DNA of 21,871 bases from an uncultured Clostridia bacterium (GTDB taxonomy: Bacteria > Bacillota > Clostridia > Oscillospirales > Ruminococcaceae): the NCBI GenBank assembly GCA_947175655.1, contig CAMWNQ010000008.1:1-21871 (forward strand). Reading direction: 5' to 3'. The notes under the pieces are model-generated. The model searched no databases. It was not told the DNA's origin and saw nothing but the letters and a program-made list of their open reading frames with translations. The position numbers and the translations under genes are program-made. This document shows, one piece after another, positions 14,701-21,387 of this stretch (position 1 is the first letter of the stretch; the number at the start of each line of letters is the position of its first letter).

Positions 14701-15525
14701 TTATTTATAAATATCCATTACAGATAAAAATGCATAAAAAGTAGGCATTACGAAAATTACACTGTCAAATCTGTCCATCATACCACCGTGACCCGGCATA
14801 ATATTGCCATAGTCTTTTATACCGCACTGACGCTTAATCATTGATGCGGACAAATCCCCTACAGTTCCTATAACAGCACATACTGCCCCTGCAACAGCAA
14901 GAAGAATATAATTTACATTGAGTTCCTCTTTACTGAAAAAATTGATATATACCGCATTGAACGCAACAAAAACTATTGCTGTAGTAACAATACCACCGAT
15001 AAATCCTTCAACAGTTTTTTTAGGACTTATCTCAGGACAGAGTTTGTGTTTTCCAAGAAAAGTTCCTGCAAAATATGCACCGCTGTCAGCAATCCAAGCA
15101 CCGCACAATCCAAGGACTAAAAATACAACTCCGTGAGTATCATCAAGAGCTTCTGTTTTAACAATTGTAAGCATTGATTCTGTTACAAGTATCATTGAAG
15201 CAAGCATAAAAGCAGTCTGCTGAAAAGTTATAATTTTATGCTTCATAATAAATGTCAGGAATACTGCAAATACTGCCAGAAGTTCAAGCGGAAGGACATA
15301 TTTTTCAAAAGATGTCCCAAAGCTTAAAGTCTTGATAATATTATATATGCAGGCTGATATGAGTGCCGGATAAAATTTTTCACATTTTGACGCTCTGAAA
15401 AGCTCAAAAATCATAATTGATGATATAACAGCAACTGCTATCGGGAGTGCTATAGTATTATGGAGAAACAGAACTACAAAAACTATTACTATCCCTACCA
15501 GTGCTGAAATAATTCTTACTGCCAC
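14701..15525 (-). CDS. cdsA: Phosphatidate cytidylyltransferase (CdsA)
   Basis: CdsA converts phosphatidic acid and CTP to CDP-diacylglycerol, the precursor of membrane phospholipids. The 274-residue protein is strongly hydrophobic with about seven or eight membrane segments. The family signature is at the C-terminus: GDLSASMIKRQCGIKDYGN, then MPGHGGMMDRFDS, with the metal-binding aspartates. The upstream CGAWIADSGAYFAG and SPKKTVEGFIGG motifs are also typical. The start is GTG (15523-15525); a GGAGG inside the last codons of uppS lies 10 bases upstream, and only 3 bases separate the uppS stop from this start. It belongs to the pyrH-to-polC operon next to uppS, its usual neighbour. Confidence 0.96.
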   Translation of the reverse strand: MAVRIISALVGIVIVFVVLFLHNTIALPIAVAVISSIMIFELFRASKCEKFYPALISACIYNIIKTLSFGTSFEKYVLPLELLAVFAVFLTFIMKHKIITFQQTAFMLASMILVTESMLTIVKTEALDDTHGVVFLVLGLCGAWIADSGAYFAGTFLGKHKLCPEISPKKTVEGFIGGIVTTAIVFVAFNAVYINFFSKEELNVNYILLAVAGAVCAVIGTVGDLSASMIKRQCGIKDYGNIMPGHGGMMDRFDSVIFVMPTFYAFLSVMDIYK

Positions 15526-15528
15526 GGC

Positions 15529-16266
15529 TTATACACCTCCGAAACGGCGACCCCTTTTTGAAAAATCAATCAGTGCCTTGTCAAGTTCCTTTGGAGTAAA
15601 ATCAGGCCATAAAACATCAGTGAAATAAAATTCGGCATATGCTGACTGCCATATAAGGAAATTTGAAAGTCTGAGTTCACCGCTTGGTCTTATAATCAGG
15701 TCAACGTCAGGAGCTTCCCTTGTATAAAGAAAATTATTGACAGTATCTTCACTTATATCATTAATATCAAGTTCACCGTCTTTTACTTTCTGGGCAATCT
15801 GTCTTGTAGCGTTTGCAATTTCATCACGTCCGCCATAGTTAACAGCCATCATAAGAGTCATTTCAGTATAATCTTTTGTATCATTTTCAAGATCTATTAT
15901 TTTTTTCTGCAAGTCCTCATCCAATGCACTTATATCACCGAGAAAAACCATCTTAGTATTTTCGGAAAGATAATTCCTTACATCCACAATATATTCCCTG
16001 AAAAGATTCATAATAGCACTTACTTCATCCTTAGGGCGTTTCCAGTTTTCAGTTGAAAAAGCGTAGAAAGAAATATATTTTATTCCTATGTCCTTGCAAT
16101 ATCTTACTATTTTTCTGAAGTTCTTTGCACCTTCGGTATGTCCGAAAGTTCTGGGAAGACCTCTTTTTTTAGCCCATCTTCCATTACCGTCCATAATAAA
16201 GCCTATATGATTCGGGAGAACTGTCGGCAACTCTTCAGAATTATTTTTTTTATTAAATATAGCCAT
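15529..16266 (-). CDS. uppS: Isoprenyl (undecaprenyl) diphosphate synthase (UppS)
   Basis: UppS adds isopentenyl units in cis to farnesyl diphosphate, making the C55 lipid carrier for peptidoglycan and other wall polymers. Family motifs are HIGFIMDGNGRWAKKRGL with the catalytic Asp26, GHTEGAKN, YAFSTENWKRP, and near the C-terminus DLIIRPSGELRLSNFLIWQSAYAE. I choose the ATG at 16264-16266, giving a 245-residue protein that starts MAIFNKK, as homologues usually do. A TTG four codons upstream (16276-16278) is possible. Neither start has a convincing ribosome binding site. It lies between frr and cdsA, its conserved place in most bacteria. Confidence 0.96.
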   Translation of the reverse strand: MAIFNKKNNSEELPTVLPNHIGFIMDGNGRWAKKRGLPRTFGHTEGAKNFRKIVRYCKDIGIKYISFYAFSTENWKRPKDEVSAIMNLFREYIVDVRNYLSENTKMVFLGDISALDEDLQKKIIDLENDTKDYTEMTLMMAVNYGGRDEIANATRQIAQKVKDGELDINDISEDTVNNFLYTREAPDVDLIIRPSGELRLSNFLIWQSAYAEFYFTDVLWPDFTPKELDKALIDFSKRGRRFGGV

Positions 16267-16298
16267 AAATATAACCAAATTAAATCATAAGCATATCA

Positions 16299-16853
16299 TT
16301 ATATACTCATGATTTCTTTCTCCTTTACGGAAACAGACTTATCTACATCAGCACAAAACTTGTCTGTCAAATCCTGTACCTTCTTTTCACAGTCTTTGAG
16401 GTCATCTTCTGTAATTTCAGCATTTTTCTTCATAGTCTTGAATTTTTCAATAGTATCACGTCTTATTGAACGAACGGCAACCTTACAATCCTCACCATAT
16501 TTCTTGATTGATTTGCAGAGTTCCTTACGGCGGTCTTCAGTGAGCTGAGGGAATACAAGACGTATTGAAGTACCATCATCTGTAGGATTTATACCAATAT
16601 CTGATGCAAGTATAGCCTTTTCAATAGCTTTGAGCTGTGATTTATCCCAAGGCTGAATTACAAGTATTCTTGCTTCTGCAACAGAAACGGCTGCCATCTG
16701 ATTTACAGGAGTAGGAACTCCATAGTAATCTACAGTAACCTTGTCAAGAATTGAAGGATTTGCTCTTCCTGCTCTGATTGATGCAAATTCAGATTCAAGA
16801 TTGTTAAGGCTCTTGGTCATTTTTTCTTTTGCAATGTTTAACTGTTCTTTCAT
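16299..16853 (-). CDS. frr: Ribosome recycling factor
   Basis: RRF works with EF-G to split the post-termination ribosome complex. The 184-residue length is normal for this two-domain, tRNA-shaped protein. Visible motifs are SIRAGRANPSILDKVTVDYYGVPTP, which leads into domain II, and the long-helix stretch ELCKSIKKYGEDCKVAVRSIRRD. An AAAGGAG ribosome binding site lies about 7 bases before the ATG. It is 29 bases downstream of pyrH, a pairing conserved across bacteria. Confidence 0.97.
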   Translation of the reverse strand: MKEQLNIAKEKMTKSLNNLESEFASIRAGRANPSILDKVTVDYYGVPTPVNQMAAVSVAEARILVIQPWDKSQLKAIEKAILASDIGINPTDDGTSIRLVFPQLTEDRRKELCKSIKKYGEDCKVAVRSIRRDTIEKFKTMKKNAEITEDDLKDCEKKVQDLTDKFCADVDKSVSVKEKEIMSI

Positions 16854-16882
16854 AAAAATTTCTCCTTTTGTTTATATTTATT

Positions 16883-17590
16883 TTATTTTTCGCTTATAAC
16901 AGTACCTATATTTTTACCCATTACAGCATCATAAATATTATCTGGTCTTGAAAGGTCAAATACAAGCATATCCATTTTATTGTCACGGCACATTGTAGCA
17001 GCCGTACTGTCCATAACGCCAAGCTGACCGCTTAAAACTTCACTGAATGTGAGAGTATCATACTTTACGGCATCAGGATATTTGTTAGGGTCTTTATCAT
17101 AAACTCCGTCAACGAGAGTTGCCTTGAACATTATATCAGCCTCAATTTCAACGGCTCTAAGAGATGCTGCCGAATCTGTTGAGAAAAACGGATTTCCTGT
17201 ACCACATCCAAATATTACAACTCTGCCCTTTTTAAAATGATTGAGAGCTTTATTTCTTATATAAGGCTCTGCAAACTGTTGCATTGTTATGGCTGTCTGA
17301 ACTCTTACTTCAACACCGAGTGATTCAAGTACATCAGCAACTGCAAGAGCATTCATAGTAGTAGCAAGCATTCCTATATGGTCAGCTCTTGTTCTGTCCA
17401 TAGCATTGCTTGAACGTCCTCTCCAAAGATTGCCTCCTCCTACAACGATACCTATCTGAACGCCTTCATCATAACATTTTTTAACGCTTTTACAGATTTC
17501 AGTAATAGTTTCATAGTCGAAACCTGTTTTTGATTCACCTGCAAGAGCTTCTCCGCTAAGCTTAAGTAAAATTCTTTTATATTTTGGCAC
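16883..17590 (-). CDS. pyrH: UMP kinase (PyrH)
   Basis: PyrH phosphorylates UMP to UDP, feeding RNA, DNA and wall-precursor synthesis; the bacterial enzyme is a hexamer of the amino-acid-kinase fold and is inhibited by UTP. The 235-residue protein shows RILLKLSGEALAG at the N-terminus, IGIVVGGGNLWRG, and MDRTRADHIGMLATTMNALA, followed by the substrate-site GCGTGNPFFSTDSAA. The start is GTG (17588-17590) with a GAGG site about 10 bases upstream. It is the first gene of the operon here. In many bacteria rpsB and tsf come immediately before it; in this window a promoter and the divergent spo0A are found instead. Confidence 0.97.
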   Translation of the reverse strand: MPKYKRILLKLSGEALAGESKTGFDYETITEICKSVKKCYDEGVQIGIVVGGGNLWRGRSSNAMDRTRADHIGMLATTMNALAVADVLESLGVEVRVQTAITMQQFAEPYIRNKALNHFKKGRVVIFGCGTGNPFFSTDSAASLRAVEIEADIMFKATLVDGVYDKDPNKYPDAVKYDTLTFSEVLSGQLGVMDSTAATMCRDNKMDMLVFDLSRPDNIYDAVMGKNIGTVISEK

Positions 17591-17623
17591 TAGTATACAC
17601 CTCTTAAAAATTATTCTATAGTT

Positions 17624-17652
17624 ATTTTACACTAAAAATAAGATTATGTAAA
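17624..17652 (-). promoter_or_regulatory. Sigma-A promoter of the pyrH-polC operon
   Basis: On the minus strand TTTACA (17647-17652) and TAAAAT (17624-17629) are separated by 17 bases, with one mismatch to consensus in each hexamer. Transcription would start near 17617, about 27 bases before the pyrH GTG. I saw no other equally good promoter further along the eight-gene run, though I did not score every site. Confidence 0.75.
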
Positions 17653-17730
17653 GCATTTTTTGAAAAATACTTTTTTTAAGAAAGATTTTTATATTTTTTA
17701 ACAGTTTATGGTAATGCATATTATTTTATA

Positions 17731-17758
17731 TTTTTACAAACTGATGTAAAAATCGACA
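17731..17758. promoter_or_regulatory. Inverted repeat and 0A-box-like site upstream of spo0A
   Basis: TTTTTACA (17731-17738) and TGTAAAAA (17745-17752) form a perfect 8-base dyad with a 6-base spacer. Abutting it, the minus strand reads TGTCGAT (17752-17758), one base from the Spo0A-binding consensus TGTCGAA. The pair lies about 90 bases upstream of the spo0A start and about 80-110 bases upstream of the pyrH promoter elements. It may serve autoregulation, but short AT-rich dyads arise by chance in such DNA. Confidence 0.35.
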
Positions 17759-17788
17759 ATTTTCAGAAAAATTTTCAAGCATAAAGTA

Positions 17789-17817
17789 TTGCAAATAAAA
17801 TATTCCAATGATAAGAT
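17789..17817 (+). promoter_or_regulatory. Weak candidate promoter of spo0A
   Basis: TTGCAA (17789-17794) and TAAGAT (17812-17817) are 17 bases apart and the -10 has an extended TG (17809-17810). Each hexamer matches consensus at only four positions. The predicted start of transcription would fall at the edge of the AAGGAGG ribosome binding site (17824-17830), which makes it doubtful. I could not find a clear sigma-H promoter in the rest of the gap. Confidence 0.3.
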
Positions 17818-17840
17818 TAAATTAAGGAGGTAAAAACAAT

Positions 17841-18593
17841 ATGCAAACTAAAATCCTTATGGGCGATAATACTCCTGAATATGGTGTAAATATCGCAAAT
17901 AAACTCAGAAATTATGGTTTTTATATTTATACACGAAAAAAAGACGGAAATATTATTCTTGATTCTATAGTAAAAGAAAATCCGGATATCGTAATCATCG
18001 ATACAGCAATGATTAATATCGATGCAATTTCACTTATAAAACGTGTAAAAAGAAATAATGAACATTCACCAATCTTTATAGTGACATCATTATTTGAAAA
18101 TGAATTTGTAGAAAAACAGCTTATGGTAAACGGAGCATCTTATTTTATGCTCCGACCGTTCAACTGCGAAGACCTTTGTGAGATTATAAATGCTATCATT
18201 CAGGACAATGAAAAAGAAAGCAACACAAATATCGAAACAGTTGTAACAGAAATTATTCATCAGATTGGAATACCTGCAAATATAAAAGGATACAGCTATC
18301 TGCGTACTGGTATCATTTCAGCAATCGAAAACAGAAGTATGCTTGAAAGCATCACCAAAGTTCTTTATCCAACAATTGCTGAAATTCATAACACAACAGC
18401 AATACGTGTTGAAAGAGCAATCAGACACGCTATAAATTCAGCGTGGAAAAAAGGTAACTTTCAGATTGTTCTAAATAATTTTTTCGGATATCAGATAGCA
18501 TCATTTGAACATAAACCCTCAAATTCAGAATTTATTGCACTCATTACTGATAATTTAAGACTCAGACTAAAATATTCATCTAACTTAATGTGA
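17841..18593 (+). CDS. spo0A: Spo0A-type response regulator with a substituted receiver domain
   Basis: Spo0A is the master regulator of sporulation entry in Firmicutes; phosphorylation drives dimerisation and binding to 0A boxes. The 250-residue protein has a receiver (about 1-118) and a C-terminal Spo0A DNA-binding domain (about 130-245). The latter is closely conserved, with IKGYSYLR, SITKVLYP, the recognition helix RVERAIRHAINSAW, FFGY and KPSNSEFIA. In the receiver the phosphoacceptor Asp54 and Thr82 are kept. The acidic pair normally Asp-Asp is Asp9-Asn10, the conserved Lys is Arg105, and the Pro after the usual D..MP loop is missing. The ATG has a perfect AAGGAGG site. Spo0A usually follows spoIVB; here it stands alone between pyrH and a radical SAM operon. 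It could be the true Spo0A or a divergent paralogue. Confidence 0.9.
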   Translation: MQTKILMGDNTPEYGVNIANKLRNYGFYIYTRKKDGNIILDSIVKENPDIVIIDTAMINIDAISLIKRVKRNNEHSPIFIVTSLFENEFVEKQLMVNGASYFMLRPFNCEDLCEIINAIIQDNEKESNTNIETVVTEIIHQIGIPANIKGYSYLRTGIISAIENRSMLESITKVLYPTIAEIHNTTAIRVERAIRHAINSAWKKGNFQIVLNNFFGYQIASFEHKPSNSEFIALITDNLRLRLKYSSNLM

Positions 18594-18617
18594 GAAAAAT
18601 TTAAAGTTAAAATTAAG

Positions 18618-18657
18618 AAACAGCAGGACGACGGACAAGTCGTTTCTGCTGTTTTTT
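18618..18657 (+). terminator. Intrinsic terminator of spo0A, probably bidirectional
   Basis: AAACAGCAG (18618-18626) pairs with CTGCTGTTT (18646-18654). The stem continues inward as ACGAC/GTCGT after a small bulge and closes on the loop GGACAA. TTTTTT (18652-18657) follows on the plus strand. In the other direction the stem is followed by TTTCTTAATTTTAAC, so it may also end the convergent DUF2344 transcript, whose stop is at 18660-18662. Confidence 0.85.
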
Positions 18658-18659
18658 AT

Positions 18660-19322
18660 TTATTTAAACACTTCACCGTCAGCACAAAGAATGCCTGTAC
18701 GTGATATTTTCCCTGTTTCAAATCTGACAGAAGATACAGCCGAAAATGCATCGATAAAAAGCATAGGATTAAAGTTATTTTGAGTTCCTGCTGGAAGTCT
18801 CATATTTAAAACTATATTATCAGATTTATTTATAATATTTGTTAGTTCTGTAAGAGGTTTTATATCAACAAGTTTAATGCCTTTTTTAGTTTTCTTTTCA
18901 ACATTTATTTCCGGAAGTTCAAGAAATTTCTGGAGTTCTGTTAAAAAAATCTCATTTTCTTCTGGATTTTCTGTTATGCATTCAACAGAATATTCAGCTT
19001 TACCAATATCCTTGATTTTATGTTCCGGAGTAGTTACATATAATATTTTAAGTCCCTCGGGAAGTATATCATTAAGAATCTTTTTTATTTTTCCGAATGA
19101 AACTCCCTCTGTAAGATTAAAATCCATAATTTCACAGTCACTTTCAAATCCGAGCGACAATGCCATAGCAAATACTATATAAGGATGTGGATTAAATCCC
19201 TCTGTATACCATATAGGAAGTCCTGAACGCTTAAATACTCTCATTATAAAACGGTTCAAGTCAAGATGAGATATATATTTTGCACGTCCTTTTTTTTCAA
19301 AAACAGTCCTAACCTTAATCAA
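18660..19322 (-). CDS. DUF2344 / TIGR03936-family radical SAM-linked protein
   Basis: This 220-residue protein matches the family annotated as radical SAM-linked or DUF2344, found next to or fused with the B12-binding-type radical SAM protein encoded just upstream. The function is not established as far as I know. The N-terminal pattern, FEKKGRAKYISHLDLNRF then RSGLPIWYTEGFNPHP, is the family hallmark, followed by ALSLGFESDCEIMDF. No metal-binding cysteine cluster is seen. The start is TTG (19320-19322), chosen because AGGAGG lies about 8 bases upstream and the N-terminus then aligns with the usual family start. It overlaps the end of the radical SAM gene by 8 bases, which argues for coupled translation and a joint role. 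Confidence 0.9.
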   Translation of the reverse strand: MIKVRTVFEKKGRAKYISHLDLNRFIMRVFKRSGLPIWYTEGFNPHPYIVFAMALSLGFESDCEIMDFNLTEGVSFGKIKKILNDILPEGLKILYVTTPEHKIKDIGKAEYSVECITENPEENEIFLTELQKFLELPEINVEKKTKKGIKLVDIKPLTELTNIINKSDNIVLNMRLPAGTQNNFNPMLFIDAFSAVSSVRFETGKISRTGILCADGEVFK

Positions 19323-21156
19323 AACAAGCCCTCCTTGTCATTGCAGTTACTCCACAGCCTGAACACTTCTCACGACAGTTAGGAGTAGTTTTAAATTCTC
19401 TTGCTTTCATATTTTCCCTTATAAAAAAATCTTTTGAAACGTAATAATCAAGATGCTCCCAAGGCATAATTTCATTGTATTCTCTTTTACGGCAGGCATA
19501 GAATTCCGGTTCAAGACCGCATTCTTTAAAAGCATTCATCCAGACATCAAATTTGAAATGTTCGCCCCAGCTGTCAAATTTACAGCCGTTTTTCCAAGCA
19601 GTATATATTACTTTCGAAAGTCTCCTGTCGCCTCTTGCAAGAACTGCTTCAAGAAGACTTACATCTGAATTATGCCAGCTTACTTTTATCTTCTTTGTCT
19701 TTACTGAATCTATAAGAAGTTTCTGTTTACGTTCAATCATTTCACGGGTATCCTGTGGTTCAAATTCAAAAGGAGTAAAAGGTTTCGGAACAAAAGTTGC
19801 AGTGCTTATTGATACCTGTACACCTCTGCCCTTTGGTCTTTCAGGAATTGAATAAAACAAATCAACTATACGTTGTGCAAGCTCGGCGATGCCTACTATA
19901 TCTTCATCAGTTTCAGTCGGAAGTCCCATCATAAAATAAAGTTTTACAGAAGAATATCCGCCCTCAAAAGCAATGCGACAGGTATTCATTATTTCATCTT
20001 CTGTTACATTTTTGTTTATAACATCTCTCAGACGTTGTGTACCGGCTTCCGGAGCAAATGTAAGACCGCTTTTTCTTACCTTTTTTACTTTTTCAAGAAG
20101 TTCTTCCGAAAAATTATCTATACGCAAAGACGGCAAGGAAAGATTTATTTTGTTTTTTTCTGTATAGTCAATAAGATTTGAAAGCATATCGGAAATATCT
20201 GAATGGTCACTTGTACTGAGTGATGCAAGTGAAAGCTCATCATAACCGGTATTTTCACATAATGCTTTTGCCTGACTATATATACTTTCTCCAGACTTCT
20301 CCCTGAAAGGACGATACAAAAATCCCGCCTGACAGAAACGACAACCTCTTATACAACCTCTTAAAACTTCAACCGATGCTCTGTCGTGTACGATTTCAGT
20401 AAATGGAACTACAAAATTATCAGGATAATATACTTTGTCAAAATCAGAAATAATTCTTTTATGAATAACAGCAGGTACTCCCTCATCAGAAGTGATACTT
20501 CTTACAGTTCCATCAATGTTATACTCCACATTATAAAAAGATGGCACATAAACTCCCTGAATGTTTACAGCATCACGTAAAAATTCAGTTCTTGAAGAAC
20601 CCTTTTGCTTATGTTTATAATATAAATCCATCAGCTCAAGATTTACTTCCTCTCCCTCACCGAGAATCATAATATCGAAAAAATCCGCAAGAGGTTCGGC
20701 ATTGCATACACAAGGACCTCCGGCAACTACTATAGGTGAAAGATTCTCACTTCTTTCTTTCTGCCATACCGGAACGCCGGCAAGATCAAGCATATTCAAT
20801 ACATTAGTATAAGAAAGTTCATACTGCATAGTAAATCCTATAAAATCAAATTCCCTGACAGGCTGTAGATTTTCAAGACTATACAATGGTATATCGTTTT
20901 CACGCATAATCTTTTCAAAATCTTCTGAAGGTGCAAAAACCCTCTCACAGCGATAATTCTCACGACTGTTTGTAAGCGAATACAATATTTTCATTCCCAG
21001 ATGTGACATTCCTATATCATAAGTATCCGGAAAACAAAATGCAAAACTAACATCAGTTTCATCAGGATTTTTTATAATGCTTCCCATCTCACCTCCTATA
21101 TATCTTGACGGTTTCTGAACATCAAGAAGATATTTTTCAATTTTTTCTCTGAGCAT
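19315..21156 (-). CDS. TIGR03960-family B12-binding-domain radical SAM protein
   Basis: At 613 residues this is a full-length member of the family with an N-terminal B12-binding-like domain (about 25-220) and a radical SAM core. The core carries CxxxCxxC as Cys268, Cys272 and Cys275 in RGCIRGCRFCQAG, which holds the 4Fe-4S cluster that cleaves S-adenosylmethionine. A GGEGEE-like stretch (ILGEGEEVNLE) and the radical SAM-type FAPEAGTQRLRDVINKN follow the family pattern. A second CxxxCxxC lies at the C-terminus (Cys594, Cys598, Cys601) with Cys611 beyond it, suggesting another cluster. The reaction is unknown to me. CGGAGG lies about 9 bases before the ATG. It is often near rng and the L21/L27 genes in other Firmicutes; none of these is here. 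Its partner DUF2344 overlaps its end. Confidence 0.92.
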   Translation of the reverse strand: MLREKIEKYLLDVQKPSRYIGGEMGSIIKNPDETDVSFAFCFPDTYDIGMSHLGMKILYSLTNSRENYRCERVFAPSEDFEKIMRENDIPLYSLENLQPVREFDFIGFTMQYELSYTNVLNMLDLAGVPVWQKERSENLSPIVVAGGPCVCNAEPLADFFDIMILGEGEEVNLELMDLYYKHKQKGSSRTEFLRDAVNIQGVYVPSFYNVEYNIDGTVRSITSDEGVPAVIHKRIISDFDKVYYPDNFVVPFTEIVHDRASVEVLRGCIRGCRFCQAGFLYRPFREKSGESIYSQAKALCENTGYDELSLASLSTSDHSDISDMLSNLIDYTEKNKINLSLPSLRIDNFSEELLEKVKKVRKSGLTFAPEAGTQRLRDVINKNVTEDEIMNTCRIAFEGGYSSVKLYFMMGLPTETDEDIVGIAELAQRIVDLFYSIPERPKGRGVQVSISTATFVPKPFTPFEFEPQDTREMIERKQKLLIDSVKTKKIKVSWHNSDVSLLEAVLARGDRRLSKVIYTAWKNGCKFDSWGEHFKFDVWMNAFKECGLEPEFYACRKREYNEIMPWEHLDYYVSKDFFIRENMKAREFKTTPNCREKCSGCGVTAMTRRACFD

Positions 21157-21190
21157 TTTTATATCCTCCGGTATTTTATTTTCTTAGATT

Positions 21191-21220
21191 ATTTTAGCAT
21201 TTTATACTATAATAAGTCAA
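21191..21220 (-). promoter_or_regulatory. Sigma-A promoter of the radical SAM/DUF2344 operon
   Basis: On the minus strand TTGACT (21215-21220) and TAAAAT (21191-21196) are 18 bases apart, with a TG one base before the -10 giving an extended -10. Transcription would start near 21184, about 28 bases before the ATG of the radical SAM gene. Confidence 0.75.
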
Positions 21221-21313
21221 GACTATTTTCATAAGTGGATATGTTATTCAAACTGCACAAAAAATACATATAATTTTCGTCATAAAATTTGCACGTAAAA
21301 TTATATAATTCTA

Positions 21314-21341
21314 TTGACATTTTCTATAATCGTGATATAAT
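21314..21341 (+). promoter_or_regulatory. Sigma-A promoter of the ribbon-helix-helix gene
   Basis: TTGACA (21314-21319) and TATAAT (21336-21341) both match consensus fully, spaced by 16 bases, with an extended TG at 21333-21334. Transcription would start near 21348, about 40 bases before the TTG start. The two divergent promoters in this gap have their -35 elements about 94 bases apart. Confidence 0.85.
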
Positions 21342-21387
21342 ATTATTAGTATCAGAAATAAAGATATTAAGAAAGCAGGTGATATAT

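Noticed and set aside
18618..18657. Small RNA at the spo0A 3' end
   Set aside because: The hairpin with T tract is fully explained as the terminator; no separate promoter is visible.
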